Shown: piece by piece, positions 1 to 6,484 of the stretch
Numbering within the stretch: position 1 is the first letter of the stretch
Layout of the letters: each line of letters begins with the position of its first letter
Source: Candidatus Zixiibacteriota bacterium
Lineage (GTDB): Bacteria; Zixibacteria; MSB-5A5; SM1-73
Reading direction: 5' to 3'
Assembly: GCA_023129805.1 (NCBI GenBank)
Contig: JAGMBK010000043.1
Span: 1-12,598, forward strand
DNA length: 12,598 bases
Notes under the pieces: model-generated
Databases searched by the model: none
Told to the model about the DNA's origin: nothing
Seen by the model: only the letters and a program-made list of their open reading frames with translations
Made by a program: the position numbers and the translations under genes

Positions 1-280
1 GTCTGACCGTCTCATAGTCTAAGTCTATGCCTACTACTGCGTTCGCTCCCATGATTTTTGCGTTTTCCTCCATCTCCTGCAGGGCAATGTGCCGGGCTTT
101 GGTGAGTTCCTTTTCGTAAGCGGCTGATCTTCCGCCCACTATATCCGTAATCGAGGCAAAGAGATCCTTGACCAAATGCGCCCCTAAAATAGCTTCTCCA
201 GTCACAATTCCCAAATACTCCTTAATCGGCTTTCCCTCTATGGTAGGTGTAGTAGTGATTATCATTTGCGAAGCATTCAT
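1..280 (-). CDS. YbjQ/UPF0145 family protein, 3' end cut by window edge
   Basis: This leftward reading frame starts at ATG 280-278 and runs off the window after 93 codons. The visible protein begins [19 protein letters not shown] and continues with a [32 protein letters not shown] stretch split across the central helix, then an [27 protein letters not shown] segment. This is the pattern of the YbjQ (UPF0145) family, small proteins of about 105 residues that form pentamers and are often called putative heavy-metal-binding; the true role is not established. A good ribosome binding site, AAAGGAG, lies a few bases before the ATG. The gene sits 58 bases downstream of the GNAT-like gene on the same strand and is probably co-transcribed with it. 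Only about ten C-terminal residues should be missing. Confidence 0.9.
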   Translation of the reverse strand, partial: MNASQMIITTTPTIEGKPIKEYLGIVTGEAILGAHLVKDLFASITDIVGGRSAAYEKELTKARHIALQEMEENAKIMGANAVVGIDLDYETVR

Positions 281-338
281 ACGAATCTACTCCTTTCGTT
301 TCTTGTATTTCTGCTTATTTAACAACAGCGGTAATAAT

Positions 339-1472
339 CTATATTCCAATCTCATAGATTCGATATTTTTTATAAAGCTTTGCCCCCAGCAAATCCAATA
401 CTCTGTTCATCTTGACATTATCCTCCAATACCCAGGACATCTCCGCCCAGGAGTATCCTCTTTTTACTCCAACATTGTAGGTCTCAACGTAAAAGAGAGT
501 GTCGATTCCCCTTTTTTGAAACTCGGGGACAACACCCATGGTGATGATTCTAAGCCCATTGATTTTATTTTTAATTTTGGTATGCCACAAAAGCTTAAAA
601 AGACCAAACGGAAAAAGTTTTCCATTGATTTTGCGAAGCACCTGGTTTATGTTGGGCACAGCCAAAGAGAAGCCGGCGGGCTTGCCATCTACCTCAGCAA
701 TGAAAACCAGATTCGGATCGACTATTTTTTTCAAACCGTCACCCATATGATCGAATTCCTCATCGGTCATGGGAATAAATCCCCAGTTTTTGGACCAAGC
801 AGAATTATAAATCGCTTTTATCTTTTTTGCTTCGTTTTTAAGATTTTTCATACTGACGCTGCGAATCGTAATTTCTCCCTTCTGTTTGATACGCTCCGCC
901 ATTCTAACCACTCTTTGAGGCGGTGGAGAGTTTTTATCTATGAAGTAGGCATACAAATCTTTGGCTTTTCTCATGCCATATCTTTCCATGAAATCCAGAT
1001 AGTATGGGGGATTATATCCCATCATGATGACCGGGCGAGAGTCAAATCCCTCAGCTAAAAATCCCCACTCCTCATTGGAAGAGAAATTTGCCGGACCACG
1101 CATGATCTCCATCCCTTTAGATTTCAACCAATCCCGAACAGTATCCAGCAGAACTCTGGCAACTTCGTAATCCTTTACACATTCAAAAACCCCAAAAAAT
1201 CCTGCCTTCTCCTGATGGAATTCTATGTGATTATGATTTACTATCCCGGCAATCCTGCCAACGGTATGCCCGTTTCTCTTTGCTAGATAGAAAACCACCT
1301 CTGCGTGCTTAAAAAAAGGATTCTTACTTTTATCTAAGAATTCTTTTCTCTCCACAATCAAAGGCGGAACCCAATGAGGATCATTCCTGTAGATCTGCCA
1401 GGGGAATTTGATAAATTCCATCAAATCCCTTTTTGTCTCCACATGCCTGACATTTATCTTTTTACTCTGCAT
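339..1472 (-). CDS. GNAT-like acyltransferase, candidate bacterial ceramide synthase
   Basis: The 377-residue protein has an N-terminal region with a conserved-looking PWQIYRNDPHWVPPL motif (residues 24-38) and a long middle section with RGPANFSSNEEWGFL (125-139) and GYNPPYYLDFMERYGM (152-167). A C-terminal GNAT fold carries the acyl-CoA-binding type motif VVPEFQKRGIDTLFY (314-328), followed by SWVLEDNVKMNRVLDLLGA (346-364), typical of GNAT strand 5 and helix 4. No signal peptide or membrane segment is seen. The gene follows the serine palmitoyltransferase-like gene by about 100 bases on the same strand. Ceramide synthase in bacteria such as Caulobacter is known to be a GNAT-superfamily acyltransferase encoded near the serine palmitoyltransferase gene. 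An N-acyltransferase acting on the sphingoid base is therefore a reasonable inference, but the sequence alone does not prove the substrate. The Shine-Dalgarno before ATG 1472 is weak. Family membership is firm; the ceramide role is tentative. Confidence 0.85.
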   Translation of the reverse strand: MQSKKINVRHVETKRDLMEFIKFPWQIYRNDPHWVPPLIVERKEFLDKSKNPFFKHAEVVFYLAKRNGHTVGRIAGIVNHNHIEFHQEKAGFFGVFECVKDYEVARVLLDTVRDWLKSKGMEIMRGPANFSSNEEWGFLAEGFDSRPVIMMGYNPPYYLDFMERYGMRKAKDLYAYFIDKNSPPPQRVVRMAERIKQKGEITIRSVSMKNLKNEAKKIKAIYNSAWSKNWGFIPMTDEEFDHMGDGLKKIVDPNLVFIAEVDGKPAGFSLAVPNINQVLRKINGKLFPFGLFKLLWHTKIKNKINGLRIITMGVVPEFQKRGIDTLFYVETYNVGVKRGYSWAEMSWVLEDNVKMNRVLDLLGAKLYKKYRIYEIGI

Positions 1473-1499
1473 CTACATTTAGGGGATTTTTAGAAGAAT

Positions 1500-1541
1500 G
1501 TGTCCTTCAACGGAGGTTCATTCACCGCTGAAGAGGAACAC
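1500..1541. repeat. Imperfect intercistronic hairpin
   Basis: Between the oxoamine synthase and GNAT-like genes, GTGTCCTTCAACGG (1500-1513) can pair imperfectly with CCGCTGAAGAGGAACAC (1525-1541): GTGT with ACAC, CTTCA with TGAAG, CGG with CCG, with mismatches and a bulge between. It lies inside the probable operon transcript and has no T-run, so it is not a simple terminator. It may be a decayed repeat or an mRNA-stability element. Confidence 0.3.
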
Positions 1542-1573
1542 TAACGGGAAGCATGGGGAACTTTGATCGAATT

Positions 1574-2755
1574 CTAAATCACCCCCATCTTTTTCCCCAC
1601 CTTTTCAAAGACCCCTAGAACTTTATCCAGTTGTTCATCGGTATGGGTGGCGGTGTAGCTGGTGCGGAGGAGTTGGGAGCCGGGAGGGACGGCGGGGCTG
1701 ATTATGGGATTGGCAAAGATTCCTTCATCCGAGAGCATTTTCCAGAACTGGAACGTCTTCATATCCTCGCCGATATAGATGGGTATGATGGGGGTCTGGG
1801 TCGGTCCGATGTCAAATCCTAAAGATTTAAACTCCTTATGCATTCTTCGGGTGATCTCCCATAGTCTTACTCTTCTTTCCGGCTCGCTTTCGATGATGTC
1901 TAAAGCTGCCAGGCAGGCTGCCACCGCCGCTGGGGGCGGGCTGGCGGAGAAGATCAAAGGGCGAGAGAAATGCTTAATGTAGTTGATCACTCTTTCGCTG
2001 GCAGCGATGAAGCCCCCCAGCGAGGCAAACGATTTGGAAAAGGTGCCCATCACCATGTCCACCTCGTCATTCAGACCGAAATGCTCCGCGGTACCGCGAC
2101 CATGCTCCCCCAAAACCCCGATGGAATGGGCATCATCCACCATCACCCGGGTATTGTGTTTTTTGGCTAGTTTTGTGATTTCTGGCAGATCGGCGATATC
2201 CCCCTCCATGCTGAACACTCCATCCACTGCTATCAGTTTTCCTGCATCGTTGCCGCAATTGCTCAAAACGCGCTCTAAATCGGCCATATCATTGTGCTTG
2301 AATTTCACCACGGTTCCATAGGAGAGCCTACACGCATCCACTATGCTGGCGTGAACCGATCGGTCCACGATCACATAGTCTTTCCGATTGACCAGGGTGG
2401 AGATGGTTCCCAGATTGGTCTGAAAGCCGGTGGAGAAGACTAAAGCGGCTTCTTTTTTCATGAACTTGGCTAATCTATCCTCCAACTCCTCATGAAGCTC
2501 CAAAGTCCCATTTAAAAATCTGGACCCGGTACAGCCGGAGCCAAACTTTTTCACCGCCTGCATAGCGGCTTCGTTCACCTTAGGATGCGAAGTCAAGCCC
2601 AAGTAGTTGTTGGAGCCGATCATGATCATCTTCTTTCCCTCGATTATCACCTCGGTGTCCTGACCGGAGGAGATGGCGCGGAAATAAGGATAGACTCCCA
2701 ACTTTTTCACTTCATCGGCTTCAGTGAAATTTCTGCATTTTTCAAATATGTCCAT
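1574..2755 (-). CDS. Serine palmitoyltransferase-type alpha-oxoamine synthase (PLP enzyme)
   Basis: The 393-residue cytosolic protein belongs to the PLP-dependent alpha-oxoamine synthases (fold type I), which condense an amino acid with an acyl-CoA and release CO2. Visible motifs are [11 protein letters not shown] (48-58), [20 protein letters not shown] (71-90), the PLP-stacking His135 in [28 protein letters not shown] (177-193), the PLP-ring Asp207 and His210 in VDDAH, and the Schiff-base Lys241 in [13 protein letters not shown]. The [17 protein letters not shown] and GTFSKS forms recall bacterial serine palmitoyltransferases of the Bacteroides/Sphingobacterium type more than Kbl, which has GTLGKA, or BioF. 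The likely reaction is L-serine plus palmitoyl-CoA to 3-ketodihydrosphingosine, the first step of sphingolipid synthesis. 2-amino-3-ketobutyrate ligase or 8-amino-7-oxononanoate synthase activity remain alternatives; no threonine or biotin genes are nearby. It heads a probable operon with the GNAT-like and YbjQ genes. Confidence 0.9.
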   Translation of the reverse strand: MDIFEKCRNFTEADEVKKLGVYPYFRAISSGQDTEVIIEGKKMIMIGSNNYLGLTSHPKVNEAAMQAVKKFGSGCTGSRFLNGTLELHEELEDRLAKFMKKEAALVFSTGFQTNLGTISTLVNRKDYVIVDRSVHASIVDACRLSYGTVVKFKHNDMADLERVLSNCGNDAGKLIAVDGVFSMEGDIADLPEITKLAKKHNTRVMVDDAHSIGVLGEHGRGTAEHFGLNDEVDMVMGTFSKSFASLGGFIAASERVINYIKHFSRPLIFSASPPPAAVAACLAALDIIESEPERRVRLWEITRRMHKEFKSLGFDIGPTQTPIIPIYIGEDMKTFQFWKMLSDEGIFANPIISPAVPPGSQLLRTSYTATHTDEQLDKVLGVFEKVGKKMGVI

Positions 2756-2852
2756 TTTCTCTCAGAATTGTGCGCTGTCAAATTTTTAAGGATTTGCTGT
2801 TTACCTTTTTGCCAGAGCCAAAATGTATCTCTTGCGATTATTCTGGCATTCT

Positions 2853-2881
2853 ATCTTAAAAAAATACCGACCAATTGTCAA
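2853..2881 (-). promoter_or_regulatory. sigma70-type promoter for the oxoamine synthase operon
   Basis: On the minus strand a perfect -35 box TTGACA (2881-2876) is followed after exactly 17 bases by TAAGAT (2858-2853), a 4/6 match to the -10 box. Transcription would start near 2846, leaving a leader of about 90 bases before the ATG at 2755. It separates this operon from the methyltransferase gene upstream. Confidence 0.6.
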
Positions 2882-2992
2882 GGGAAAAACAGGGGCATTC
2901 TCAATATAAGACAATGCAAGCTTTTTTTAGAAATTGAATCCATTTGTCTCTACGGTATAAGGCGGTATGCGACCAGATGGCGGAGACCACTT

Positions 2993-3790
2993 TTATGTTG
3001 CGGGACTGCGCATTCGTTTTCTCGTGATCTCATACAGCAGAATTCCGCCAGCCACAGCCACATTCAGAGATTCAGCTTTACCGTAAGTAGGAATATGAAT
3101 GATCTCATCGGAAACTTCGAGCAACTTCCTGTTCAACCCTTCCGCCTCGTTGCCTATCAGAAGGCAAATCCTTCCTGAAGGGTCCAATTTATCAAGGCTT
3201 ACGCCCTCTTTTGTATGTGTGGCAAATATTCTGAATTTTCGTTTTTTCAACTGAAGGATAATTTTCACTAAATCAACTTCATCGAGAATCGGCAGGTGAA
3301 AGATCGACCCCATGGCGGAGCGCACCACTTTGGGATTATATAGCTCCACCGTATCGTCTGAGAGCAACACCGCACCTACCCTGAAGGCATCAGCGGTTCT
3401 TATCAAAGTTCCCACATTTCCCGGATCGCGGATCCCATCTAAAGCCACAATCAGCTTAATTTCTTTTTCCCATAAATCTCCCACCGCAAGTCTCTTTGTT
3501 TTTGCCACACACATTATTCCCTGAGCGGTCACGGTGTCGGAGAGTTTTGCTAAAACCTGGCTTTTTACCGGGATCAAGTCAGCATTTAACTTCTGCATTT
3601 TTTTCAAAAGTTCTTTCCCGTTGGTTTTCTGTGCAAAAGAGCTGGTGAAGAGAACTGACTCGATAGGCCAAAGAGATTCTGCCGCCTCCTCACAAAGGCG
3701 CAAACCCTCGATCAAGAATTTCCCTTGTTTGTTCCGCCCTTTTTTGGTTTTGAGCCTGGAGAGTCTTTTGAGTTTTTCTTTTGAAAGCAT
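2993..3790 (-). CDS. SPOUT (TrmH/SpoU) RNA 2'-O-ribose methyltransferase
   Basis: The protein of 265 residues (from ATG 3790) has the two-part layout of the SpoU/TrmH class: an N-terminal substrate-binding domain beginning MLSKEKLKRLSRLKTKKGR and including GKFLIEGLRL, then a trefoil-knot SPOUT domain. Motif 1 is ALDGIRDPGNVGTLIRTAD with the catalytic-type Asn and Arg (Arg131). Motif 2 is LLIGNEAEGL (about 210-219). Motif 3 is SLNVAVAGGILLYE (241-254), which forms the knot that binds S-adenosylmethionine. It probably 2'-O-methylates a 23S rRNA nucleotide (RlmB-like), but tRNA targets cannot be excluded. An in-frame GTG at 3832 would add 14 residues; ATG 3790 is preferred because family similarity starts there, although neither has a strong ribosome binding site. 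It lies downstream of the reductoisomerase-like gene, separated by hairpin repeats. Confidence 0.93.
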   Translation of the reverse strand: MLSKEKLKRLSRLKTKKGRNKQGKFLIEGLRLCEEAAESLWPIESVLFTSSFAQKTNGKELLKKMQKLNADLIPVKSQVLAKLSDTVTAQGIMCVAKTKRLAVGDLWEKEIKLIVALDGIRDPGNVGTLIRTADAFRVGAVLLSDDTVELYNPKVVRSAMGSIFHLPILDEVDLVKIILQLKKRKFRIFATHTKEGVSLDKLDPSGRICLLIGNEAEGLNRKLLEVSDEIIHIPTYGKAESLNVAVAGGILLYEITRKRMRSPAT

Positions 3791-3876
3791 GAAATATTCC
3801 GGATTTGTTCTGTGTGTTATTGGACTATTCACTTTTACGCAGACCGGATATCAAACAAAAGCTTCGGGCTCTTTTT

Positions 3877-3925
3877 GGTCAAGCTGAAGTCGCAGATTCC
3901 GCTTCGGCGGGGCTTGACACTCCAG
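3877..3925. repeat. Interspersed 49-base palindromic repeat, copy A
   Basis: This block matches 7770-7818 at 45 of 49 positions by direct comparison. It is bounded by the inverted arms GTCAAGC (3878-3884) and GCTTGAC (3912-3918) and holds an inner hairpin, CCGC-TTCG-GCGG (3899-3910), with a stable TTCG tetraloop. Read on the minus strand it begins CTGGAGTGTCAAGC, so it shares the GGAGTGT header of the hairpins beside it. It sits in the leader of the methyltransferase gene. Confidence 0.85.
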
Positions 3926-3938
3926 ATCAACGTGTAAC

Positions 3939-3993
3939 TTGGAGTGTCTGCCTTCAGGCAGACCATTGGTCCGGCTAAAGCCGGACACTCCAA
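3939..3993. repeat. Paired header-hairpin repeats facing each other
   Basis: TTGGAGTGTC (3939-3948) and its perfect inverse GACACTCCAA (3984-3993) flank two separate hairpins. The left one is GTCTGCC-TTCA-GGCAGAC (3946-3963). The right one, GTCCGGC-TAAA-GCCGGAC (3969-3986), reads TTTA in the loop on the minus strand. The two units are thus the same module in opposite orientation with unrelated stem sequences. The right unit overlaps the 3' end of the reductoisomerase-like gene and provides its stop codon (3977-3975). Confidence 0.85.
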
Positions 3994-4997
3994 AATCTTC
4001 TTATTTTTCTGCCTGTCCTCTCAATGGGATGCTGTGCCGCCTGTTCTTTCAGTTTCAGGTAATTTCTCATTCCGCCTTCATATTCCTTCATCCATCTTTT
4101 CGCAAATGTGCCATCCTCGATCTCTTTTAAAATTTTCTCCATCTGTCTTTTTACCTGTTTGGTGATAACTCTTTTTCCTGAAAGATAGGAGCCGAATTCT
4201 GCGGTTTTGCTGATTCGGTCAAACATTCCAGCTATTCCATGGGATTTGATGGTGTTCACAATATAGTCCAGTTGATGAACACATTCCAGATAGGCATTTT
4301 CCGGAGGAAGTCCGCTTTCCACTAAGACCTCAAACCCAATTCTCAAAAGCTCAGAGAGTCCACCGCACAAGACCGCCTGTTCTCCAAAAAGATCACCGAT
4401 GGCTTCATGTTCAAAGGTGGTTTCAAACACCCCCACTTTTGTGGATCCGATGGCTTTGGCATAAGCTAAAGCCTTCTTTCTGGCATTTCCGCTTTTGTCC
4501 TGTTTAACTGCGATGAAACAGGGAACCCCCTTCCCTTCCAAGAAAAGTTCTCGCATCACCTCCCCCGGGGCATGCGGTGCCACCATGATCACATCCACAA
4601 AATCGGGCGGAAGGATCAGCTTAAAATGAATGGAGAAGCCACAGGCAAAAAGCAAGGTCTTGTCCACAGGATCCTGCGGACCGGGGGAAAGATTCGGTTC
4701 AATCTGCTGGCGGTAGATTTTCTGGTGAAGATGATCAGGAGCTAAGATTGAGATTAAATCCCCTGATTTGGTCGCTTTTTCAGTTGAATAAACCTCAAAG
4801 CCATCCTTGCGAGCTTGCCTTATACTTTTGCTTTCCTTGGGCAGGCCGATTATGACATTAAGTCCTGAGTCGCTGAGATTTTTTGCTTGTGCTCTTCCCT
4901 GCTTGCCATACCCAATGACAGCTATTACTCTATCTTTGAGGTATCTTAAATTGGCATGCTTATCCGTGTATATTGTGAAGGCAGTCTTTTTTCTCAT
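3975..4997 (-). CDS. Divergent ketol-acid reductoisomerase-like protein (IlvC family)
   Basis: The 340-residue protein aligns by eye along its full length with class I ketol-acid reductoisomerase (KARI, IlvC), the second enzyme of valine/isoleucine synthesis. The Rossmann motif is VIGYGKQGRAQA (27-38) and the NADPH-loop region is GLPKESKS (51-58). The metal-binding helix ETTFEHEAIGDLFGEQAVLCGG keeps Asp202 and Glu206, and LECVHQL keeps Glu238. Ser263 in RISKTAEFG and the C-terminal HPIERTGRKIR are also family-like. Several expected catalytic residues differ: FAHGF is FACGF (Cys119), the PKGPGH/PKAPGH lysine is His142 with Glu146 after it, and the last Glu of ECLHEL is Gln242. It may therefore not catalyse the usual reaction. 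No other ilv/leu gene is in the window. ATG 4997 has AGGAG just upstream. The last residues, WSVRL, and the stop are encoded by a hairpin repeat. Confidence 0.88.
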   Translation of the reverse strand: MRKKTAFTIYTDKHANLRYLKDRVIAVIGYGKQGRAQAKNLSDSGLNVIIGLPKESKSIRQARKDGFEVYSTEKATKSGDLISILAPDHLHQKIYRQQIEPNLSPGPQDPVDKTLLFACGFSIHFKLILPPDFVDVIMVAPHAPGEVMRELFLEGKGVPCFIAVKQDKSGNARKKALAYAKAIGSTKVGVFETTFEHEAIGDLFGEQAVLCGGLSELLRIGFEVLVESGLPPENAYLECVHQLDYIVNTIKSHGIAGMFDRISKTAEFGSYLSGKRVITKQVKRQMEKILKEIEDGTFAKRWMKEYEGGMRNYLKLKEQAAQHPIERTGRKIRRFWSVRL

Positions 4998-5028
4998 TTA
5001 TCTCCTGTATCTTTTTTCCTTTTTGAAG

Positions 5029-5057
5029 AATATAGTCGGAGGGATGTCGCTTGTCAA
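5029..5057 (-). promoter_or_regulatory. sigma70-type promoter for the reductoisomerase-like gene
   Basis: On the minus strand a perfect TTGACA (5057-5052) and a 5/6 TATATT (5034-5029) are separated by exactly 17 bases. Transcription should begin near 5022, giving a leader of about 25 bases before ATG 4997, so no room is left for a leader-peptide attenuator of the kind often seen before branched-chain amino acid genes. Confidence 0.7.
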
Positions 5058-5112
5058 AAGTAAATGAGCAAAAACTCAAAATACCTAATTACTTTCCTTT
5101 TGTAAAACCGGA

Positions 5113-5388
5113 TTAAGAAGTAAGGATAACAAGGAAGAGGAGGGTCAAACTTATGATTGCCAAAGGAAGAAGTATTCTGAACATAATGAATTTAATGATC
5201 ACAAAGAGTTGATAAAGTATCCAGAATCCCAGAAGAACCACAAGAAGGTGTAGGCCCAATTGTCCCCACATGCCTAAATGGGTATTCACCTGCTGGTTGA
5301 GCTGAGAGAACCAGCCTAAAAGTAGCTTAAGAGAAGAGAAAGCCGTTTGAAAGATGTGATCCCATGGAATGTTCATATGCAGGGACAC
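5113..5388 (-). CDS. Small membrane protein of unknown function
   Basis: The predicted 91-residue protein has an N-terminal amphipathic part (IPWDHIFQTAFSSLKLLLGWF) split by a polar linker (SQLNQQVNTHLGMW) from a very hydrophobic C-terminal half. That half could form two membrane segments, about HLLVVLLGFWILYQLFVII and FRILLPLAIISLTLLFLVI, separated by a single Lys/Arg-bearing turn. Start choice: GTG 5388 is preferred because AAAGGAG (5403-5397) lies 8 bases upstream. The ATG at 5406 lies just before this site and a TTG at 5418 is further out. I do not recognise the family. It is upstream of, and in the same direction as, the reductoisomerase-like gene, but that gene has its own promoter. Confidence 0.6.
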   Translation of the reverse strand: MSLHMNIPWDHIFQTAFSSLKLLLGWFSQLNQQVNTHLGMWGQLGLHLLVVLLGFWILYQLFVIIKFIMFRILLPLAIISLTLLFLVILTS

Positions 5389-5490
5389 TGGCCAAGCTCC
5401 TTTCATTGTTGCAGGCAACTAATCTTATGCTCATCCCCCCACAGGCGAGCACTTCTTATTTAACTCTAACCAAACAGTTTTTAAGGGGTT

Positions 5491-5496
5491 TGTCAA
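5491..5496 (-). promoter_or_regulatory. Possible -35 box (TTGACA) upstream of the small membrane protein
   Basis: A perfect TTGACA occurs on the minus strand about 100 bases before GTG 5388, overlapping the end of the 29-codon ORF. At 17 bases the -10 would be TTGGTT, a poor match, so this is only a weak promoter candidate. Confidence 0.25.
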
Positions 5497-5582
5497 GGAT
5501 TATTTGCGAGGTCTTTTTGGAATTTCTCTAAGAATGTGACTACTACCCAAAAGATCGGGTCTGATATAAAATTTGCCCTCAT
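5493..5582 (-). CDS. Possible 29-residue small protein or leader ORF
   Basis: On the minus strand a strong Shine-Dalgarno CGGAGG stands five bases before an ATG (5582-5580) that opens a 29-codon frame ending in TGA (5495-5493). The peptide reads MRANFISDPIFWVVVTFL then EKFQKDLANNP: a short hydrophobic stretch with a Trp, followed by a charged tail. It could be a small membrane-associated peptide or a leader ORF for the membrane protein 105 bases downstream. Only the ribosome binding site and the open frame support it; no homolog is recognised. Confidence 0.35.
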   Translation of the reverse strand: MRANFISDPIFWVVVTFLEKFQKDLANNP

Positions 5583-5673
5583 ATAAACCTCCGATTTTTT
5601 ATTTCTGGCGGTAAACAACCCATAACAATAAAGATTTTGAAGCTCACAAGAACAGCGCCTCTGTAAAAATTGT

Positions 5674-5701
5674 TTGCATATGGAAGAAATAAAGTTAAAT
5701 T
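5674..5701 (+). promoter_or_regulatory. Possible promoter for the PHP-domain gene
   Basis: TTGCAT (5674-5679) and TAAATT (5696-5701) are separated by 16 bases, each a partial match to -35 and -10 boxes, about 40 bases before the ATG at 5741. Apart from this and the 29-codon ORF on the other strand, nothing else was found in the 352-base gap between 5389 and 5740. Confidence 0.35.
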
Positions 5702-5740
5702 AACTTTTCGTGAACCAAGGTCTTACTCAAGGTGAGATTT

Positions 5741-6388
5741 ATGATTGATTTACACACCCATACCGTCTTAAGCGATGGAGCTGTGCTTCCTTCAGAGTTA
5801 GTAAGACGCGCGGATATTTCAGGATATAAAGCCATCGCCCTTACCGATCATGTCGACTCTGGAAATATGGAGACGATCTTGAAACAACTGATTAAGGTGG
5901 CGGAGGATTTAAATCGGCTGGGGAGGATCAAGGTTTTGCCCGGGGTTGAGATAACTCATATGCCGCCATCTTTGATTGCAGACATGGCAAAGGAGGCAAG
6001 AAAGTTGGGAGCAAAGATGGTGGTGGTGCATGGCGAATCGCCAGTTGAACCGGTTGCTCCGGAGACTAATCTTTTTGCCCTTCAAAGTGATATTGATATA
6101 CTGGCTCATCCGGGAATGATCAATGAGGAGGAGGTGAGGCTGGCTGAAAAGAGAGGGATTTATCTGGAGCTGTCTGCTCGCAAAGGACACTGTTTGACCA
6201 ATGGTCACCTGGTTATGCTGGCAAGAAAATATCAAGCTAAGCTGGTGATGAATACAGACGCACATAGGCCTGGAGAGCTTTTCTCCGAAGATCTATTGAA
6301 GAAGGTTGGCTTGGGCGCGGGACTGAGTCGGGAGGAATTTAAAGGAGTGGTTCAGAATTCTGTAGAATTGGTGCAGAAAAGATTTTAA
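5741..6388 (+). CDS. PHP-domain metal-dependent phosphoesterase/hydrolase
   Basis: The 215-residue protein is a compact, single-domain PHP (polymerase and histidinol phosphatase) protein, a TIM-like barrel with a trinuclear metal site. Metal-ligand motifs appear in order: DLHTHTVLSDG near the N-terminus, ALTDHVD, the Glu of LPGVEITHM, VVVHGE, DILAHPG, and the C-terminal NTDAHRPGEL. All usual His/Asp/Glu positions look intact, so it should be active. The substrate is unknown: histidinol phosphate, or another small phosphate ester. There are no his genes nearby. ATG 5741 is chosen because AAGGTGAG ends five bases before it; the GTG at 5732 lies inside that ribosome binding site. It is probably a single-gene transcript, since a repeat-filled gap follows. 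Confidence 0.88.
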   Translation: MIDLHTHTVLSDGAVLPSELVRRADISGYKAIALTDHVDSGNMETILKQLIKVAEDLNRLGRIKVLPGVEITHMPPSLIADMAKEARKLGAKMVVVHGESPVEPVAPETNLFALQSDIDILAHPGMINEEEVRLAEKRGIYLELSARKGHCLTNGHLVMLARKYQAKLVMNTDAHRPGELFSEDLLKKVGLGAGLSREEFKGVVQNSVELVQKRF

Positions 6389-6484
6389 CTGGTATCAACT
6401 TCTAATAAGTATTTTCTTTTTCAAAAACTTATATTTTCACCAGAAAGAAAAATTGTGGTTATTTTTTGACCTCACCCCCTTTGT

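Noticed and set aside
168..1058. Plus-strand 296-codon open frame
   Set aside because: It lies opposite the well-supported GNAT-like and YbjQ genes, its translation has no recognisable domain, and it begins inside the YbjQ frame. It is a shadow of the minus-strand coding.
2949..2983. Possible tRNA or terminator in the gap after the methyltransferase gene (GTCTC/GAGAC pairing)
   Set aside because: No cloverleaf, T-loop or CCA-like end can be formed, and no stem plus T-run is present; the five-base pairing is too short to mean much.
2585..3178. Plus-strand 197-codon open frame spanning the gap before the oxoamine synthase
   Set aside because: It overlaps both the oxoamine synthase and the methyltransferase on the other strand and runs across the minus-strand promoter; no domain is seen.
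3877..3993. CRISPR array
   Set aside because: The repeats are palindromic, unevenly spaced, in both orientations and differ in their stems; there are no equal-length spacers and no cas genes.
3939..4165. Short plus-strand frames reading through the hairpin repeats (peptides such as SGRPLVRLKPDTPKS)
   Set aside because: These are translations of the repeat, of a kind often mis-annotated as hypothetical proteins, and they run into the antisense of the KARI-like gene.
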